A DNA stretch of 64,000 nt from Clostridia bacterium (lineage in GTDB: Bacteria; Bacillota; Clostridia; UBA1381), in NCBI GenBank assembly GCA_900751885.1, contig CAADTH010000029.1, positions 77,021-141,020 on the forward strand. Direction: 5' to 3'. Positions 34,852-42,575 of the stretch are shown in pieces. The notes under the pieces were generated by a model that was not told the DNA's origin, did not search any database, and saw nothing but the letters and a program-made list of their open reading frames with translations. Position numbers and translations under genes: made by a program. Numbering within the stretch: position 1 is the stretch's first letter; each line of letters starts with the position of its first letter.

Positions 34852-36637
34852 TCCCCATCCTGTATTTTTCTGCCTGCTTCAAAAACATTTCAGCGTATTT
34901 CCCATGTTTCTTCATAAGCTGTTCATGGGAGCCTTCCTCTATAATCGTTCCATTCTCCAACATATAAATCCGGTCTGCTATGCAAGTGGTGGATAACCGG
35001 TGAGAGATAAAAATAACAGTCTTATCCTTTGCCGCCTCCAACATTGCCTGATTCAGCTTATATTCACTCACAGGGTCAAGCGCACTGGATGGTTCATCTA
35101 AAATTACAAAATCACATTCCTTATAAAACACTCTGGCAATCGCAATTTTTTGTGCCTCTCCTCCCGAAAGATTGATACCATCATCACTGAATTCCCGCGT
35201 AAGTGGCGTATCGATGCCGAGCGGAAGTGTTTTTAGCTTGTCAGAAAATCCGCTTTTTTCAAGTGCCCAAATGATTCTTTCCCTGTCCTTCTTCTGTACA
35301 AAACCCATCGCCACATTTTCTGCGATTGTACCCGCAAACACCTGATAATCCTGAAATACCGCTCCAAATTTTGCGCGGTAACTCTCTATGTCATACTTTT
35401 TAATATCGTTTCCGTCCAAAAAAATGCCACCCTCTTCTGCATCATATAAACGCATCAAAAGCTTTACCAACGTGGACTTTCCTGCTCCATTATAACCCAC
35501 AACAGCAACTTTTTCTCTCGGATGAATCGTAAGATTAATATGGGAAAGGCTTCTTTTCTCTTCTCCAACATAGGAAAAACTAACATCCTTTAACACAATC
35601 TTATTTCCCTCTCTCGGTACCATTTCTCCTGACTGCTTCTCAATTTTTGGACAGTACCGCAGGAATTTACGAAAGTTTTCAATATATAGGCTATGCTGGG
35701 CAAACTTCATTGTGAAATCAATAAACTGACTCAGTCTCCTCACCATACTGTTTGTACTGTTAATCAGTGCCATAACATCCCCAAACGAAAGGGTTTTCAA
35801 TACCAACAGTTTGTATACAAGAAATACATAGAGAAAAAAGCTCAATACAATGTCCGACAAAACACTTCCTGTCGCCTGCAGGCGCGCAAGCTTTTTTCCT
35901 TCTGTGCGGTAGATATGCCTGATTTTCTCCATTGCTTTCCGAAACCGTTGGAATAACGTTTTATGAATGTTGGAAAGACGGATTTCTTTTGCATAGCTGT
36001 TTAAGTAAAATACTCTGGTTGTATATTTTACTTCGCGCTCAACCGGCTTAACAGTGTTGTCGACCGCATATTTTTTTGAAATATGTTTCATGCTAAAAAT
36101 CATCTCCACCGCAAGTCCGGCGGCGGCAAACAAAAACAGTGTCGAATCAAGCGAGACAATCACACCGCCCAAAAACAGAATTTCAGAAAGCTTTGCCGTA
36201 AGCTCTAAAAATGTGTTGTAAACATCCTTCGCCCGCTGCTGTGCCTGTGATGCTGCCCAGACATAGTCTGTGTAAAACTGCGGCGTTTCATAATATGCGA
36301 GATCCATTCCTGCCGCTTTAGAAAATAGTTCCGCACGCATTTTGCCTTCCACCTTTATTTCTGCTGCCGGCGCCAGATATTCCACGGAAATACATGCAAA
36401 AATTTGCCGAACAAGTATCACGAACGATACAAGCAATAAAAAACCAATAAGCTCTCGAATATCTCTTCTTTCTGACAAAGCGTCAAACACATACTTGACC
36501 GTAATTGGTCCCTGCAGTGTCCAGACAGCCGATACAAAAATCGTATAAATTGTCTGACTGATTGCATAGGCAGGCGCATATTTAAAATAGTAGCGGAGCA
36601 TAAAAAGATTGTTTTTTAAAATTTGTATCATTTTCAC
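34847..36637 (-). CDS. ABC exporter half-transporter, subunit 2
   Basis: A 596-residue protein with six membrane helices (about 1-320) and a nucleotide-binding domain (about 345-590): Walker A GYNGAGKSTLV, Q-loop FQDYQVF, signature LSGGEAQKIAIAR, Walker B CDFVILDEPSSALDP and HRLSTT. It is an intact exporter half, partner of the upstream gene. The start is probably GTG at 36637, giving a 4-bp GTGA overlap with the upstream stop and 8 nt after GGAGGAG; an ATG at 36631 is the alternative. In the layout of the two halves and the leader it recalls BmrCD of B. subtilis. Confidence 0.9.
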   Translation of the reverse strand: MKMIQILKNNLFMLRYYFKYAPAYAISQTIYTIFVSAVWTLQGPITVKYVFDALSERRDIRELIGFLLLVSFVILVRQIFACISVEYLAPAAEIKVEGKMRAELFSKAAGMDLAYYETPQFYTDYVWAASQAQQRAKDVYNTFLELTAKLSEILFLGGVIVSLDSTLFLFAAAGLAVEMIFSMKHISKKYAVDNTVKPVEREVKYTTRVFYLNSYAKEIRLSNIHKTLFQRFRKAMEKIRHIYRTEGKKLARLQATGSVLSDIVLSFFLYVFLVYKLLVLKTLSFGDVMALINSTNSMVRRLSQFIDFTMKFAQHSLYIENFRKFLRYCPKIEKQSGEMVPREGNKIVLKDVSFSYVGEEKRSLSHINLTIHPREKVAVVGYNGAGKSTLVKLLMRLYDAEEGGIFLDGNDIKKYDIESYRAKFGAVFQDYQVFAGTIAENVAMGFVQKKDRERIIWALEKSGFSDKLKTLPLGIDTPLTREFSDDGINLSGGEAQKIAIARVFYKECDFVILDEPSSALDPVSEYKLNQAMLEAAKDKTVIFISHRLSTTCIADRIYMLENGTIIEEGSHEQLMKKHGKYAEMFLKQAEKYRMGN

Positions 36638-38427
36638 TCTACCTGCTCCTCCCTATATTTCTCTGCTTGCATCAAAAACATCTGGGCATATCTTCCACCC
36701 TTTTCCATCAGTTCACAGTGAGATCCTTCCTCAACAATCTCTCCATGCTCCAATAAGTAAATACTGTCTGCCATAATCGCGGACGACAAGCGGTGAGAAA
36801 TAAAAATTACTGTTTTATTCTTGCATGCCTGCATCATATTTTCAAACAGCTCATACTCGCTGATTGGGTCAAGTGCGCTGGACGGCTCATCTAAAATTGC
36901 AATCGTGCTCTCTTTTGCAAAAACACGTGCTACCGCAAGCTTTTGAAATTCTCCTCCTGAGAGAATTGCACCGTCCTCATCAAATTCTTTGGTCAAAATC
37001 GTATCCATACCATGCGGCAGTGACTGAATCTTTTCCATCAATCCGCTTGCACGTACTGCCTCCTCAGCACGTCGTTTATCCTCCTCATTTCGAGGAGGAT
37101 ACAATAAAACGTTTTCATACACGCTCGCCGCAAAAATTTGAAAATCCTGAAATACCGTACCATAACATCCTCTGTACTCATCTATCTTATACTCCCTGAT
37201 GTCCTTTCCATCAAGTTGTATCTGCCCATCCGTCACATCATACAACCGCATCAAAAGCTTCACCAGCGTGGATTTTCCTGCTCCATTGTGCCCCACAAAT
37301 GCCACTTTGCTGTGGGGCGCAATGTCCAGCGTAATATCCTTGAGAACACGGTTTATTTGTCCCTCATAGGAAAAGGATACCTGTTCCATATGAAGCCAAC
37401 CTGTATTCCCTTTGGTGGAAATGGCATTAGGCGCATCCACCATGTTTGGCTGATATTCCAAAAATGTTCTGATATTTTCTACATATAGTCCATTTTGATA
37501 AAAATCCATTGTCAGATATGAAATGTCGCGCACCAAATCACTCAAATTTGCTGCCGCATTCAAAATCGTTACGAGCGTCCCCAACTGATACGCATTATGC
37601 TTGAGATAGCGGTAAATAATCAAGCCTTGTACTGCGAGAAAAATAACAAATCCCATCACAAGCTCACGAAGAAATCGAAGCGCTGCGATTTTTTTGCTGT
37701 ATCTTTTCGTGATATCTATCATTTGTTCAATCGCTTCTTCAAAGTGCTTGTAAATTGGTCCAAAAATTTTTCCCAGCCGCAACTCCTTTGCAAAATCCTG
37801 CAAATACACCACCCGATCTACATAATCTACCTGTCTGCGCCCCTTTGTCGTCTCATTATACCGCTCAAAGCGCCGGACGCTGTTTTTCTTATCAAGAAAT
37901 AATACAACAACCGCTGGAATTAGAACAATCGGAAAGATAAGCGGCTCATATACCCCAATCACAGCGGCACTGGCAATTGCAGAAAGAATGATTGCAACCA
38001 GGTTGCTTACATTATTTAAAATCTGCGTCGCACGGGTGATAACCTCCTCGTTTGCCCTTGTATACTTGTTGTAAAACTCTGGGTTTTCATAACAAGATAA
38101 ATCCACTCTAACCGCCTGCTTGTATACCTGACTGATGATGTACTCCTGAACTACCATGTCTTCCTTCATCTGAAATACGTCTGTATACCAGGAATGATAC
38201 ACAGAAACAGCCATCTGATATAGTAAAAATAAAAACAGAAATACTACCACACTTTGAAACGATCTCCCATATTCTATGGAATCGACAATGAATTTCATAA
38301 AGTACAAGCTGTAGAACATCCATCCGCCAAAGTTTAAAATACTGTCTAAAAAACATAAAATAATGCGCAGAGGACTGGCGCGCCACACCATACGCAGTAT
38401 GTATATATTATTTTGAATTGGTCGCAT
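36634..38427 (-). CDS. ABC exporter half-transporter, subunit 1
   Basis: A 597-residue protein with six membrane helices and a C-terminal ATPase: Walker A GHNGAGKSTLV, Q-loop FQDFQIF, signature LSGGEFQKLAVAR, Walker B STIAILDEPSSALDP and HRLSSA. Both halves of the pair keep the catalytic Glu after Walker B and a normal signature, so neither site is visibly degenerate. It may export a drug or peptide. It is read from a promoter 180 bp upstream through a leader peptide and a terminator (38464-38638), so expression probably depends on read-through. Confidence 0.92.
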   Translation of the reverse strand: MRPIQNNIYILRMVWRASPLRIILCFLDSILNFGGWMFYSLYFMKFIVDSIEYGRSFQSVVVFLFLFLLYQMAVSVYHSWYTDVFQMKEDMVVQEYIISQVYKQAVRVDLSCYENPEFYNKYTRANEEVITRATQILNNVSNLVAIILSAIASAAVIGVYEPLIFPIVLIPAVVVLFLDKKNSVRRFERYNETTKGRRQVDYVDRVVYLQDFAKELRLGKIFGPIYKHFEEAIEQMIDITKRYSKKIAALRFLRELVMGFVIFLAVQGLIIYRYLKHNAYQLGTLVTILNAAANLSDLVRDISYLTMDFYQNGLYVENIRTFLEYQPNMVDAPNAISTKGNTGWLHMEQVSFSYEGQINRVLKDITLDIAPHSKVAFVGHNGAGKSTLVKLLMRLYDVTDGQIQLDGKDIREYKIDEYRGCYGTVFQDFQIFAASVYENVLLYPPRNEEDKRRAEEAVRASGLMEKIQSLPHGMDTILTKEFDEDGAILSGGEFQKLAVARVFAKESTIAILDEPSSALDPISEYELFENMMQACKNKTVIFISHRLSSAIMADSIYLLEHGEIVEEGSHCELMEKGGRYAQMFLMQAEKYREEQVE

Positions 38428-38463
38428 CGTTTTCCCTTCCCCCCAATTTTTTATGAATAAAAA

Positions 38464-38488
38464 ATACTGCCGGCAAAACCGACAGTAT
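38464..38488 (-). terminator. Terminator/attenuator before the ABC exporter genes
   Basis: On the minus strand ATACTGTCGG pairs with CCGGCAGTAT around TTTTG (one G-U pair), followed by TTTTTTATT. It lies between the leader peptide and the first ABC gene in the same direction, so it must be read through for expression. AGTATAC just upstream (around 38511-38517) could pair with the GTATGATACT that contains the 5' arm, a candidate antiterminator. Confidence 0.8.
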
Positions 38489-38533
38489 CATACACATCCT
38501 GAAAAATATAAGTATACTTTTTCTCAAGTGAAA

Positions 38534-38581
38534 CTATGACATCCGGCCTTCTATTCTCTTTCGGTTTTCTCTTGCTGTCAT
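38534..38581 (-). CDS. 15-residue leader peptide of the ABC exporter operon
   Basis: An ORF of 16 codons including the stop, MTARENRKRIEGRMS. It starts 8 nt after GGGGGTG and lies between a consensus promoter and an intrinsic terminator, ahead of two ABC exporter genes. This is the plan of ribosome-mediated attenuators such as bmrB-bmrCD: antibiotic-slowed translation of the leader favours an antiterminator. Five Arg and one Lys in 15 residues make it highly basic. That it is translated and regulatory is inference from position and signals. Confidence 0.65.
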   Translation of the reverse strand: MTARENRKRIEGRMS

Positions 38582-38608
38582 TCGATTCACCCCCTGTTTG
38601 ATTGTCTT

Positions 38609-38638
38609 ATTATATCTTATTTTAGATGATCCTGTCAA
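38609..38638 (-). promoter_or_regulatory. Promoter of the leader-ABC exporter operon
   Basis: TTGACA (38633-38638), 18 bp, TATAAT (38609-38614) on the minus strand: the full consensus, 27 bp before the leader peptide start. Confidence 0.88.
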
Positions 38639-38669
38639 GCTTTTAAGCGATTCGTTTATCCCATTAAAA

Positions 38670-38701
38670 AATAACCAATAGGAACGTTCCTATTGGTTAT
38701 T
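38670..38701. terminator. Perfect 32-bp palindrome, terminator of the feo operon
   Basis: AATAACCAATAGGAAC joined directly to its reverse complement. It lies 45 bp after the last feo-operon gene (minus strand) and upstream of the next promoter. No loop and only short T tracts, so it could also be a protein-binding palindrome. Confidence 0.65.
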
Positions 38702-38745
38702 TTGGTTCTTTACAGCCAAAACAGTTTCTTTATGAAAAAACAAAT

Positions 38746-38904
38746 CTATCTTTGTTTTTTATTTGTTTTTATACTTAACTTCTGAGCACAGCCCGGACAA
38801 TTTTCACAGCCTCCACCACAGCCACAGCCCTTTTTCTTCACGATATGCCGCACTGCCAAAGCGAATAATACAAGCAGAATTGCACCAATTATAATAGTCG
38901 CCAT
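38746..38904 (-). CDS. FeoB-associated Cys-rich membrane protein
   Basis: A 52-residue protein: a membrane helix (residues 3-20, TIIIGAILLVLFALAVRHI), then KKKGCGCGGGCENCPGCA with five cysteines. It matches the small FeoB-associated family found after feoB in Firmicutes; it is thought to help ferrous iron transport, but no mechanism is established. The ribosome site GGGAGGAGA precedes the ATG, 14 bp after the feoB stop. Confidence 0.9.
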   Translation of the reverse strand: MATIIIGAILLVLFALAVRHIVKKKGCGCGGGCENCPGCAQKLSIKTNKKQR

Positions 38905-38918
38905 CGTATCTCCTCCCT

Positions 38919-41054
38919 TTATGCACGTATCTGTGCCGTCCGAAGCACTGTATGCTTTTGCGGATTCGGGCGGAATAACAGCAATAAATAGACTGCTAAA
39001 ACCAAAACCGCAGCTATGCTCCCTACACCAAAGCCACCGCCCGTAACTAGATTACCGAACTGATAGACCATCAAAGCCACCGTATACGCAAACACTGTCT
39101 GATATCCAATCGCAAAAAGAGTCCATTTTGCGCTTGCCATCTCTCTTTTGATTGCTCCGATTGCCGCAAAGCACGGCGCACAGAGCAGGTTGAATACCAA
39201 AAATGATACCGCCGCCGCCGCGGTCGGAAACATCTGCATCGTCGCCGCCCAAAGTCCAGCATCATCCTCAGCCACTTCTGCCAGTCCATTGAGCACACCG
39301 AAGGTACCGACCACATTTTCCTTTGCCACAAGCCCTGAAATGGTTGCAACAGCCGCCTTCCAATTATCAAAGCCAAGCGGCGCAAAAATCCATGCGATGG
39401 CATTTCCAATATAAGAAAGCAGGCTTGCTTCCTCCTCTACCATGGTAAATTGCCCTGCATCCCATCCAAAGCTGGATAAAAACCAAATCAGTCCACAGGC
39501 CACAAAAATAACTGTACCTGCTTTGATGATGAACGCTCTCGCACGCTCCCACATATGAATGAATACGCTTTTTCCAGCTGGAATATGATACTGCGGAAGC
39601 TCCATTACAAATGGAGCAGGCTCGCCTGCAAATAGTCTCATCTTCTTGAGCATAATACCAGAGACGACGACTGCCGCAATTCCCATAAAGTACATTGCAG
39701 GTGCCATCCACCATGCTCCGCCCATAATTGCACCTGCAATCAGTGCGATAACGGGCAGCTTTGCACTGCATGGAATAAACGTAGTCGTCATAATTGTCAT
39801 GCGGCGGTCCTTCTCATTTTCAATCGTCTTTGTAGCCATAATTCCCGGCACGCCGCATCCAGACGAAATAAGCATTGGAATAAAGCTCTTTCCGGAAAGT
39901 CCAAATTTTCTGAATATGCGATCCATAATAAACGCGACACGCGCCATATAACCGCAATCCTCGAGTATAGACAAAAAGAAAAACAAAATCAGCATCTGCG
40001 GCACAAATCCAAGCACTGCCCCCACGCCGCCGATGATTCCATCCACGACCAGCCCATTCAGCCACCCCGCCGCTCCAACATTCTCCAGAAAAGCCGCTAC
40101 TGCCGGCTGAATCCATTCTCCAAACAGGGTATCATTCGTCCAATCTGTCACGATAGCCCCCAGCCAGGTAACAGATATAAAATACACGATTCCCATTACT
40201 GCAATAAAGATCGGCAGGGCGAGAAAGCGGTTTGTGACAATTCGGTCGATTTTGTCTGAAAGCGTCATCCGCCGCGTTCTTTTCTTGACACAGCGCTTCA
40301 TTAAATTGGAGATATAGTCATAGCGCTCATTTGTGATGATGCTCTCAGAATCATCATCAAATATTTTTTCAGCAGATTGAATGATTTTTTCTATCTTTTC
40401 TTGTTCCTTATCGCGAAATACGAGCTTTTCCATCACCTTTTCATCTCGCTCAAACACCTTGACTGCATACCAGCGTGCCTGCTGTGATGGCACACAGGAC
40501 GAAACAAGTGCTTGTATGTCCTCCAGCGCCTCTTCTACTTTTTTGCTGAATCTATGTACTGCAAAAGCGCTTTGTCCCTTTGACGCAATGGCTGTCTCTG
40601 CAGCCTCTGTGCAGCCACTTCCCTTTAATGCCGAGGTCTCAACGATCTTACACCCCAGTGATTCGCTTAACTTTCTGATGTCAATTTGATCGCCGTTTTT
40701 CTTTACCAAGTCCATCATGTTGAGTGCAATCACAGTTGGAATTCCAAGCTCCAGTATCTGTGTTGTTAAGTATAGATTTCGCTCCAGATTGGTACCGTCC
40801 ACTAAATTGATGATTACATCCGGCTTTTCATCAATTAAATAATTTCGGCTGACCACTTCCTCCAATGTATAAGGAGACAGTGAGTATATTCCTGGAAGGT
40901 CAGTGATGATGACATCCTTATGCCCCTTTAATTTCCCTTCCTTTTTCTCTACTGTAACTCCCGGCCAATTCCCCACATACTGGCTGCTTCCTGTCAAATC
41001 ATTGAACATTGTTGTTTTACCGCAGTTTGGATTTCCTACAAGTGCAATTTTCAT
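38919..41054 (-). CDS. feoB: Ferrous iron transporter FeoB
   Basis: A 711-residue inner-membrane protein for Fe(II) uptake. The N-terminal G domain has G1 GNPNCGKTTMFN, G3 DLPGIYSL and G4 NMMD. A helical spacer follows, then the membrane region with two Gate motifs, including FIPMLISSGCGVPG and FIPCSAKLPV, and late NLLCAPCFAAIGAIKRE. It lies in the order feoA-feoA-feoB-small Cys protein. A GGTTAG-N6-CTAACC palindrome lies 23 bp before its start, so it may be repressed separately as well. Confidence 0.97.
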   Translation of the reverse strand: MKIALVGNPNCGKTTMFNDLTGSSQYVGNWPGVTVEKKEGKLKGHKDVIITDLPGIYSLSPYTLEEVVSRNYLIDEKPDVIINLVDGTNLERNLYLTTQILELGIPTVIALNMMDLVKKNGDQIDIRKLSESLGCKIVETSALKGSGCTEAAETAIASKGQSAFAVHRFSKKVEEALEDIQALVSSCVPSQQARWYAVKVFERDEKVMEKLVFRDKEQEKIEKIIQSAEKIFDDDSESIITNERYDYISNLMKRCVKKRTRRMTLSDKIDRIVTNRFLALPIFIAVMGIVYFISVTWLGAIVTDWTNDTLFGEWIQPAVAAFLENVGAAGWLNGLVVDGIIGGVGAVLGFVPQMLILFFFLSILEDCGYMARVAFIMDRIFRKFGLSGKSFIPMLISSGCGVPGIMATKTIENEKDRRMTIMTTTFIPCSAKLPVIALIAGAIMGGAWWMAPAMYFMGIAAVVVSGIMLKKMRLFAGEPAPFVMELPQYHIPAGKSVFIHMWERARAFIIKAGTVIFVACGLIWFLSSFGWDAGQFTMVEEEASLLSYIGNAIAWIFAPLGFDNWKAAVATISGLVAKENVVGTFGVLNGLAEVAEDDAGLWAATMQMFPTAAAAVSFLVFNLLCAPCFAAIGAIKREMASAKWTLFAIGYQTVFAYTVALMVYQFGNLVTGGGFGVGSIAAVLVLAVYLLLLFRPNPQKHTVLRTAQIRA

Positions 41055-41076
41055 GCTGTTCCTCCTTTATGCTTTC

Positions 41077-41094
41077 GGTTAGTCTGAGCTAACC
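41077..41094. promoter_or_regulatory. DtxR-family operator-like palindrome before feoB
   Basis: GGTTAG-TCTGAG-CTAACC, perfect 6-bp arms, between feoA2 and feoB. It shares GTTAG-N6-CTAAC with the two sites upstream of feoA1. The regulator at 42068-42442 is the likely binder. Confidence 0.6.
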
Positions 41095-41108
41095 AGATGT
41101 CAAAAAAA

Positions 41109-41330
41109 TTATTCTACCTCTATATACTCTGCGTCAGCCTTGCGGATAGACAACTCATATCCTCTGACTGTAAGCTCCACCGGGTCCCCAAGTGGGGCAA
41201 CCTTTCTGATATACACATCTGTTCCTCTGGTAAGCCCCATGTCCATAATCCTCCGTTTTACTGCCCCTGTGCCTATAAGGCGCGTCACTGTCACTGTCTC
41301 TCCACATTTGCTATCCTTTAATGTTTTCAT
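41109..41330 (-). CDS. feoA: FeoA-family protein (copy 2)
   Basis: A 73-residue SH3-like FeoA domain: MKTLKDSKCGETVTV, RRIMDMGLTRGTDVYIRKVAPLGDPVELTVRG, ELSIRKADAEYIEVE. The DMGL-RGT and APLGDP core is typical. It is a cytoplasmic partner of FeoB. The start at 41330 is preceded by TAGGAGAGAAGAA; the upstream FeoA gene ends 10 bp before. Longer in-frame readings overlap that gene and are rejected. Confidence 0.92.
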   Translation of the reverse strand: MKTLKDSKCGETVTVTRLIGTGAVKRRIMDMGLTRGTDVYIRKVAPLGDPVELTVRGYELSIRKADAEYIEVE

Positions 41331-41340
41331 TTCTTCTCTC

Positions 41341-41553
41341 CTATCCCACCATAATTTTGCGTGCCATCCCTTTTCCAATCGCAATCCGTGTATCCTTGAT
41401 ATTGACGATGACATTTCCGCCAATTTCAGAAACAACGGTAATATCGCCCCCTTCGACAAATCCAAGGGAAATCAAAAACTTTTTTACCGTTTCCTTGCCT
41501 GTAATCTGTATGATTTTTTGCGTCTCTCCAATTTGCATCATTGTCAGCGGCAT
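41341..41553 (-). CDS. feoA: FeoA-family protein (copy 1)
   Basis: A 70-residue FeoA domain: MPLTMMQIGETQKIIQITG, FLISLGFVEGGDITVVSEIGGNVIVNIKDTRIAIGKGMARKIMV. It starts the feo transcript with AAGGAGGATATAGG just upstream. Two FeoA proteins before one FeoB are common in Clostridia. The DtxR-type palindromes at 41589-41645 lie directly upstream and probably confer iron repression. Confidence 0.93.
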   Translation of the reverse strand: MPLTMMQIGETQKIIQITGKETVKKFLISLGFVEGGDITVVSEIGGNVIVNIKDTRIAIGKGMARKIMVG

Positions 41554-41588
41554 CCTATATCCTCCTTCTCATTAGATAAAACAAACTC

Positions 41589-41606
41589 AGTTAGATACAG
41601 CTAACT
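41589..41606. promoter_or_regulatory. DtxR-family operator-like palindrome (proximal to feoA)
   Basis: AGTTAG-ATACAG-CTAACT, perfect 6-bp arms, 36 bp upstream of feoA1. Confidence 0.6.
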
Positions 41607-41621
41607 ATAGTTCCAAATTTT

Positions 41622-41645
41622 AGAGGTTAGTTACATCTAACCTCT
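41622..41645. promoter_or_regulatory. DtxR-family operator-like palindrome (distal to feoA)
   Basis: AGAGGTTAG-TTACAT-CTAACCTCT, perfect 9-bp arms with the same GTTAG-N6-CTAAC core and followed by a T-rich stretch on the plus strand, so a weak terminator is an alternative. It is 33 bp (about three helical turns) from the proximal site. Confidence 0.6.
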
Positions 41646-41712
41646 TTGTCTTTTTTAGTGTACTTCATTTTTCCTCATTTGTCAAGGATTCCGTTTGAAT
41701 TTTTTAAAAAAA

Positions 41713-42034
41713 TATGGTAAAATAAAAGCATCTCCTCTTTTTACCTTAACAGGAAAGAATAAAATTGAGAAGAAGATAGAAGCAACAAAAGAGGAGATGC
41801 TGAAATGAATTGAAATTATGGTATAATATAAGTGTTTCCTCTTTTATCTTTTAGGCAGAGATATATCATTTGGAAACAATGAGTCAAAAAAAGAGGAAAC
41901 ACCGAACCAAATTTGAAACTATGGTATAATAAAAGTGTTTTCTCTTTTGTTCATACATCAACAGAAAAACAGCTTGTAGAACATTCAATCAAGAAAAGAG
42001 AAAATACCGAGACGAACTGAAATTATAGTAAAAT
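41713..42034 (+). repeat. Tandem array: three promoter-like boxes plus hairpins, 103-104 bp period
   Basis: A box TATGGTAWAATAWAAG recurs at 41713, 41817 and 41920, with a degenerate fourth (TATAGTAAAATAAAAC) at 42024: spacings 104, 103 and 104 bp. After each of the first three boxes comes a 14-bp inverted repeat around a 43-45-nt loop: arms 41728-41741/41787-41800, 41832-41845/41889-41902 and 41935-41948/41994-42007. Arm sequences differ between units but stay complementary; loops are unrelated. The box reads as an extended -10 (TGGTATAAT), and the first has TTGAAT 17 bp before its -10. Transcription would begin at the base of each hairpin. The last box may drive the regulator gene. I know no family with this design. 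Confidence 0.8.
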
Positions 42035-42067
42035 AAAACCCAATCTAGAATGCGGAGGAACTGCCGG

Positions 42068-42442
42068 ATGAAATTACAGGAATCTGGAGAAAATTATCTT
42101 GAAACGATTTTAATACTGCAAAACCGTACTGGTTTTGTTCGTTCGATTGATATTGCAAATGAACTTGGTTTTAGCAAACCGAGCATCAGCCATGCTGTAA
42201 CGCTTTTGCGTGAGGCCGGATATATCACAATGGATTCCCATACCAATCAGATTTTATTGACTGATTCAGGCCGGACGATTGCCGAGCAAATTTATGAGAG
42301 ACACTGTGTGATTTCCAGATTTTTTATATCTCTGGGCGTCAATGAAAAAACGGCGTTGGCTGACGCCTGTAAGATTGAGCATGATATCAGTGAGGAAACC
42401 TTTCAGAAAATCAAAGAATATTTAAACGCCTTAGATTCATAA
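42068..42442 (+). CDS. DtxR/MntR-family metal-dependent regulator
   Basis: A 124-residue repressor of the DtxR superfamily. The winged helix (about 1-65) has ESGENYLETILILQ and VRSIDIANELGFSKPSISHAVTLLREAGYI; the dimerisation and metal region follows with LTDSGRTIAEQIYERHCVISRFF and ACKIEHDISEETFQKI, holding the conserved Glu/Cys/His/Glu ligand set. There is no C-terminal SH3 domain, as in MntR. Divergent from feo, it most likely represses it with Fe(II) through the GTTAG-N6-CTAAC sites; manganese is the alternative metal. The start at 42068 is 9 nt after GCGGAGG; an ATG at 42050 precedes that site. Confidence 0.9.
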   Translation: MKLQESGENYLETILILQNRTGFVRSIDIANELGFSKPSISHAVTLLREAGYITMDSHTNQILLTDSGRTIAEQIYERHCVISRFFISLGVNEKTALADACKIEHDISEETFQKIKEYLNALDS

Positions 42443-42501
42443 AAACCACTCGTTGTATCGCATTGATACATACTGATATCTTTGATTTCCAATTTCATAT
42501 T

Positions 42502-42545
42502 AAAAATAAAAATGAGCAAGCATTGTCTTGCTCATTTTTATTTTT
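42502..42545. terminator. Bidirectional terminator
   Basis: A 19-bp perfect stem (AAAAATAAAAATGAGCAAG with its complement) around CATTGT, between the convergent regulator and ECF genes. Confidence 0.92.
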
Positions 42546-42575
42546 TCACCCCACATGGTGCATAGATGAGTTTCT

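Noticed and set aside
38534..38581. The 15-codon ORF as a bacteriocin or quorum peptide exported by the ABC pair.
   Set aside because: It is too short, has no leader-core cleavage pattern (no double Gly) and no maturation genes; its position before a terminator fits an attenuator better.
41331..41465. A longer FeoA2 starting inside feoA1.
   Set aside because: The extra residues are out-of-frame feoA1 sequence; ATG 41330 has its own ribosome site and the normal FeoA length.
41713..42034. CRISPR array.
   Set aside because: Conserved parts are promoter-like boxes and hairpins with different arm sequences, not identical 25-40 bp repeats; there are only three units and no cas genes.
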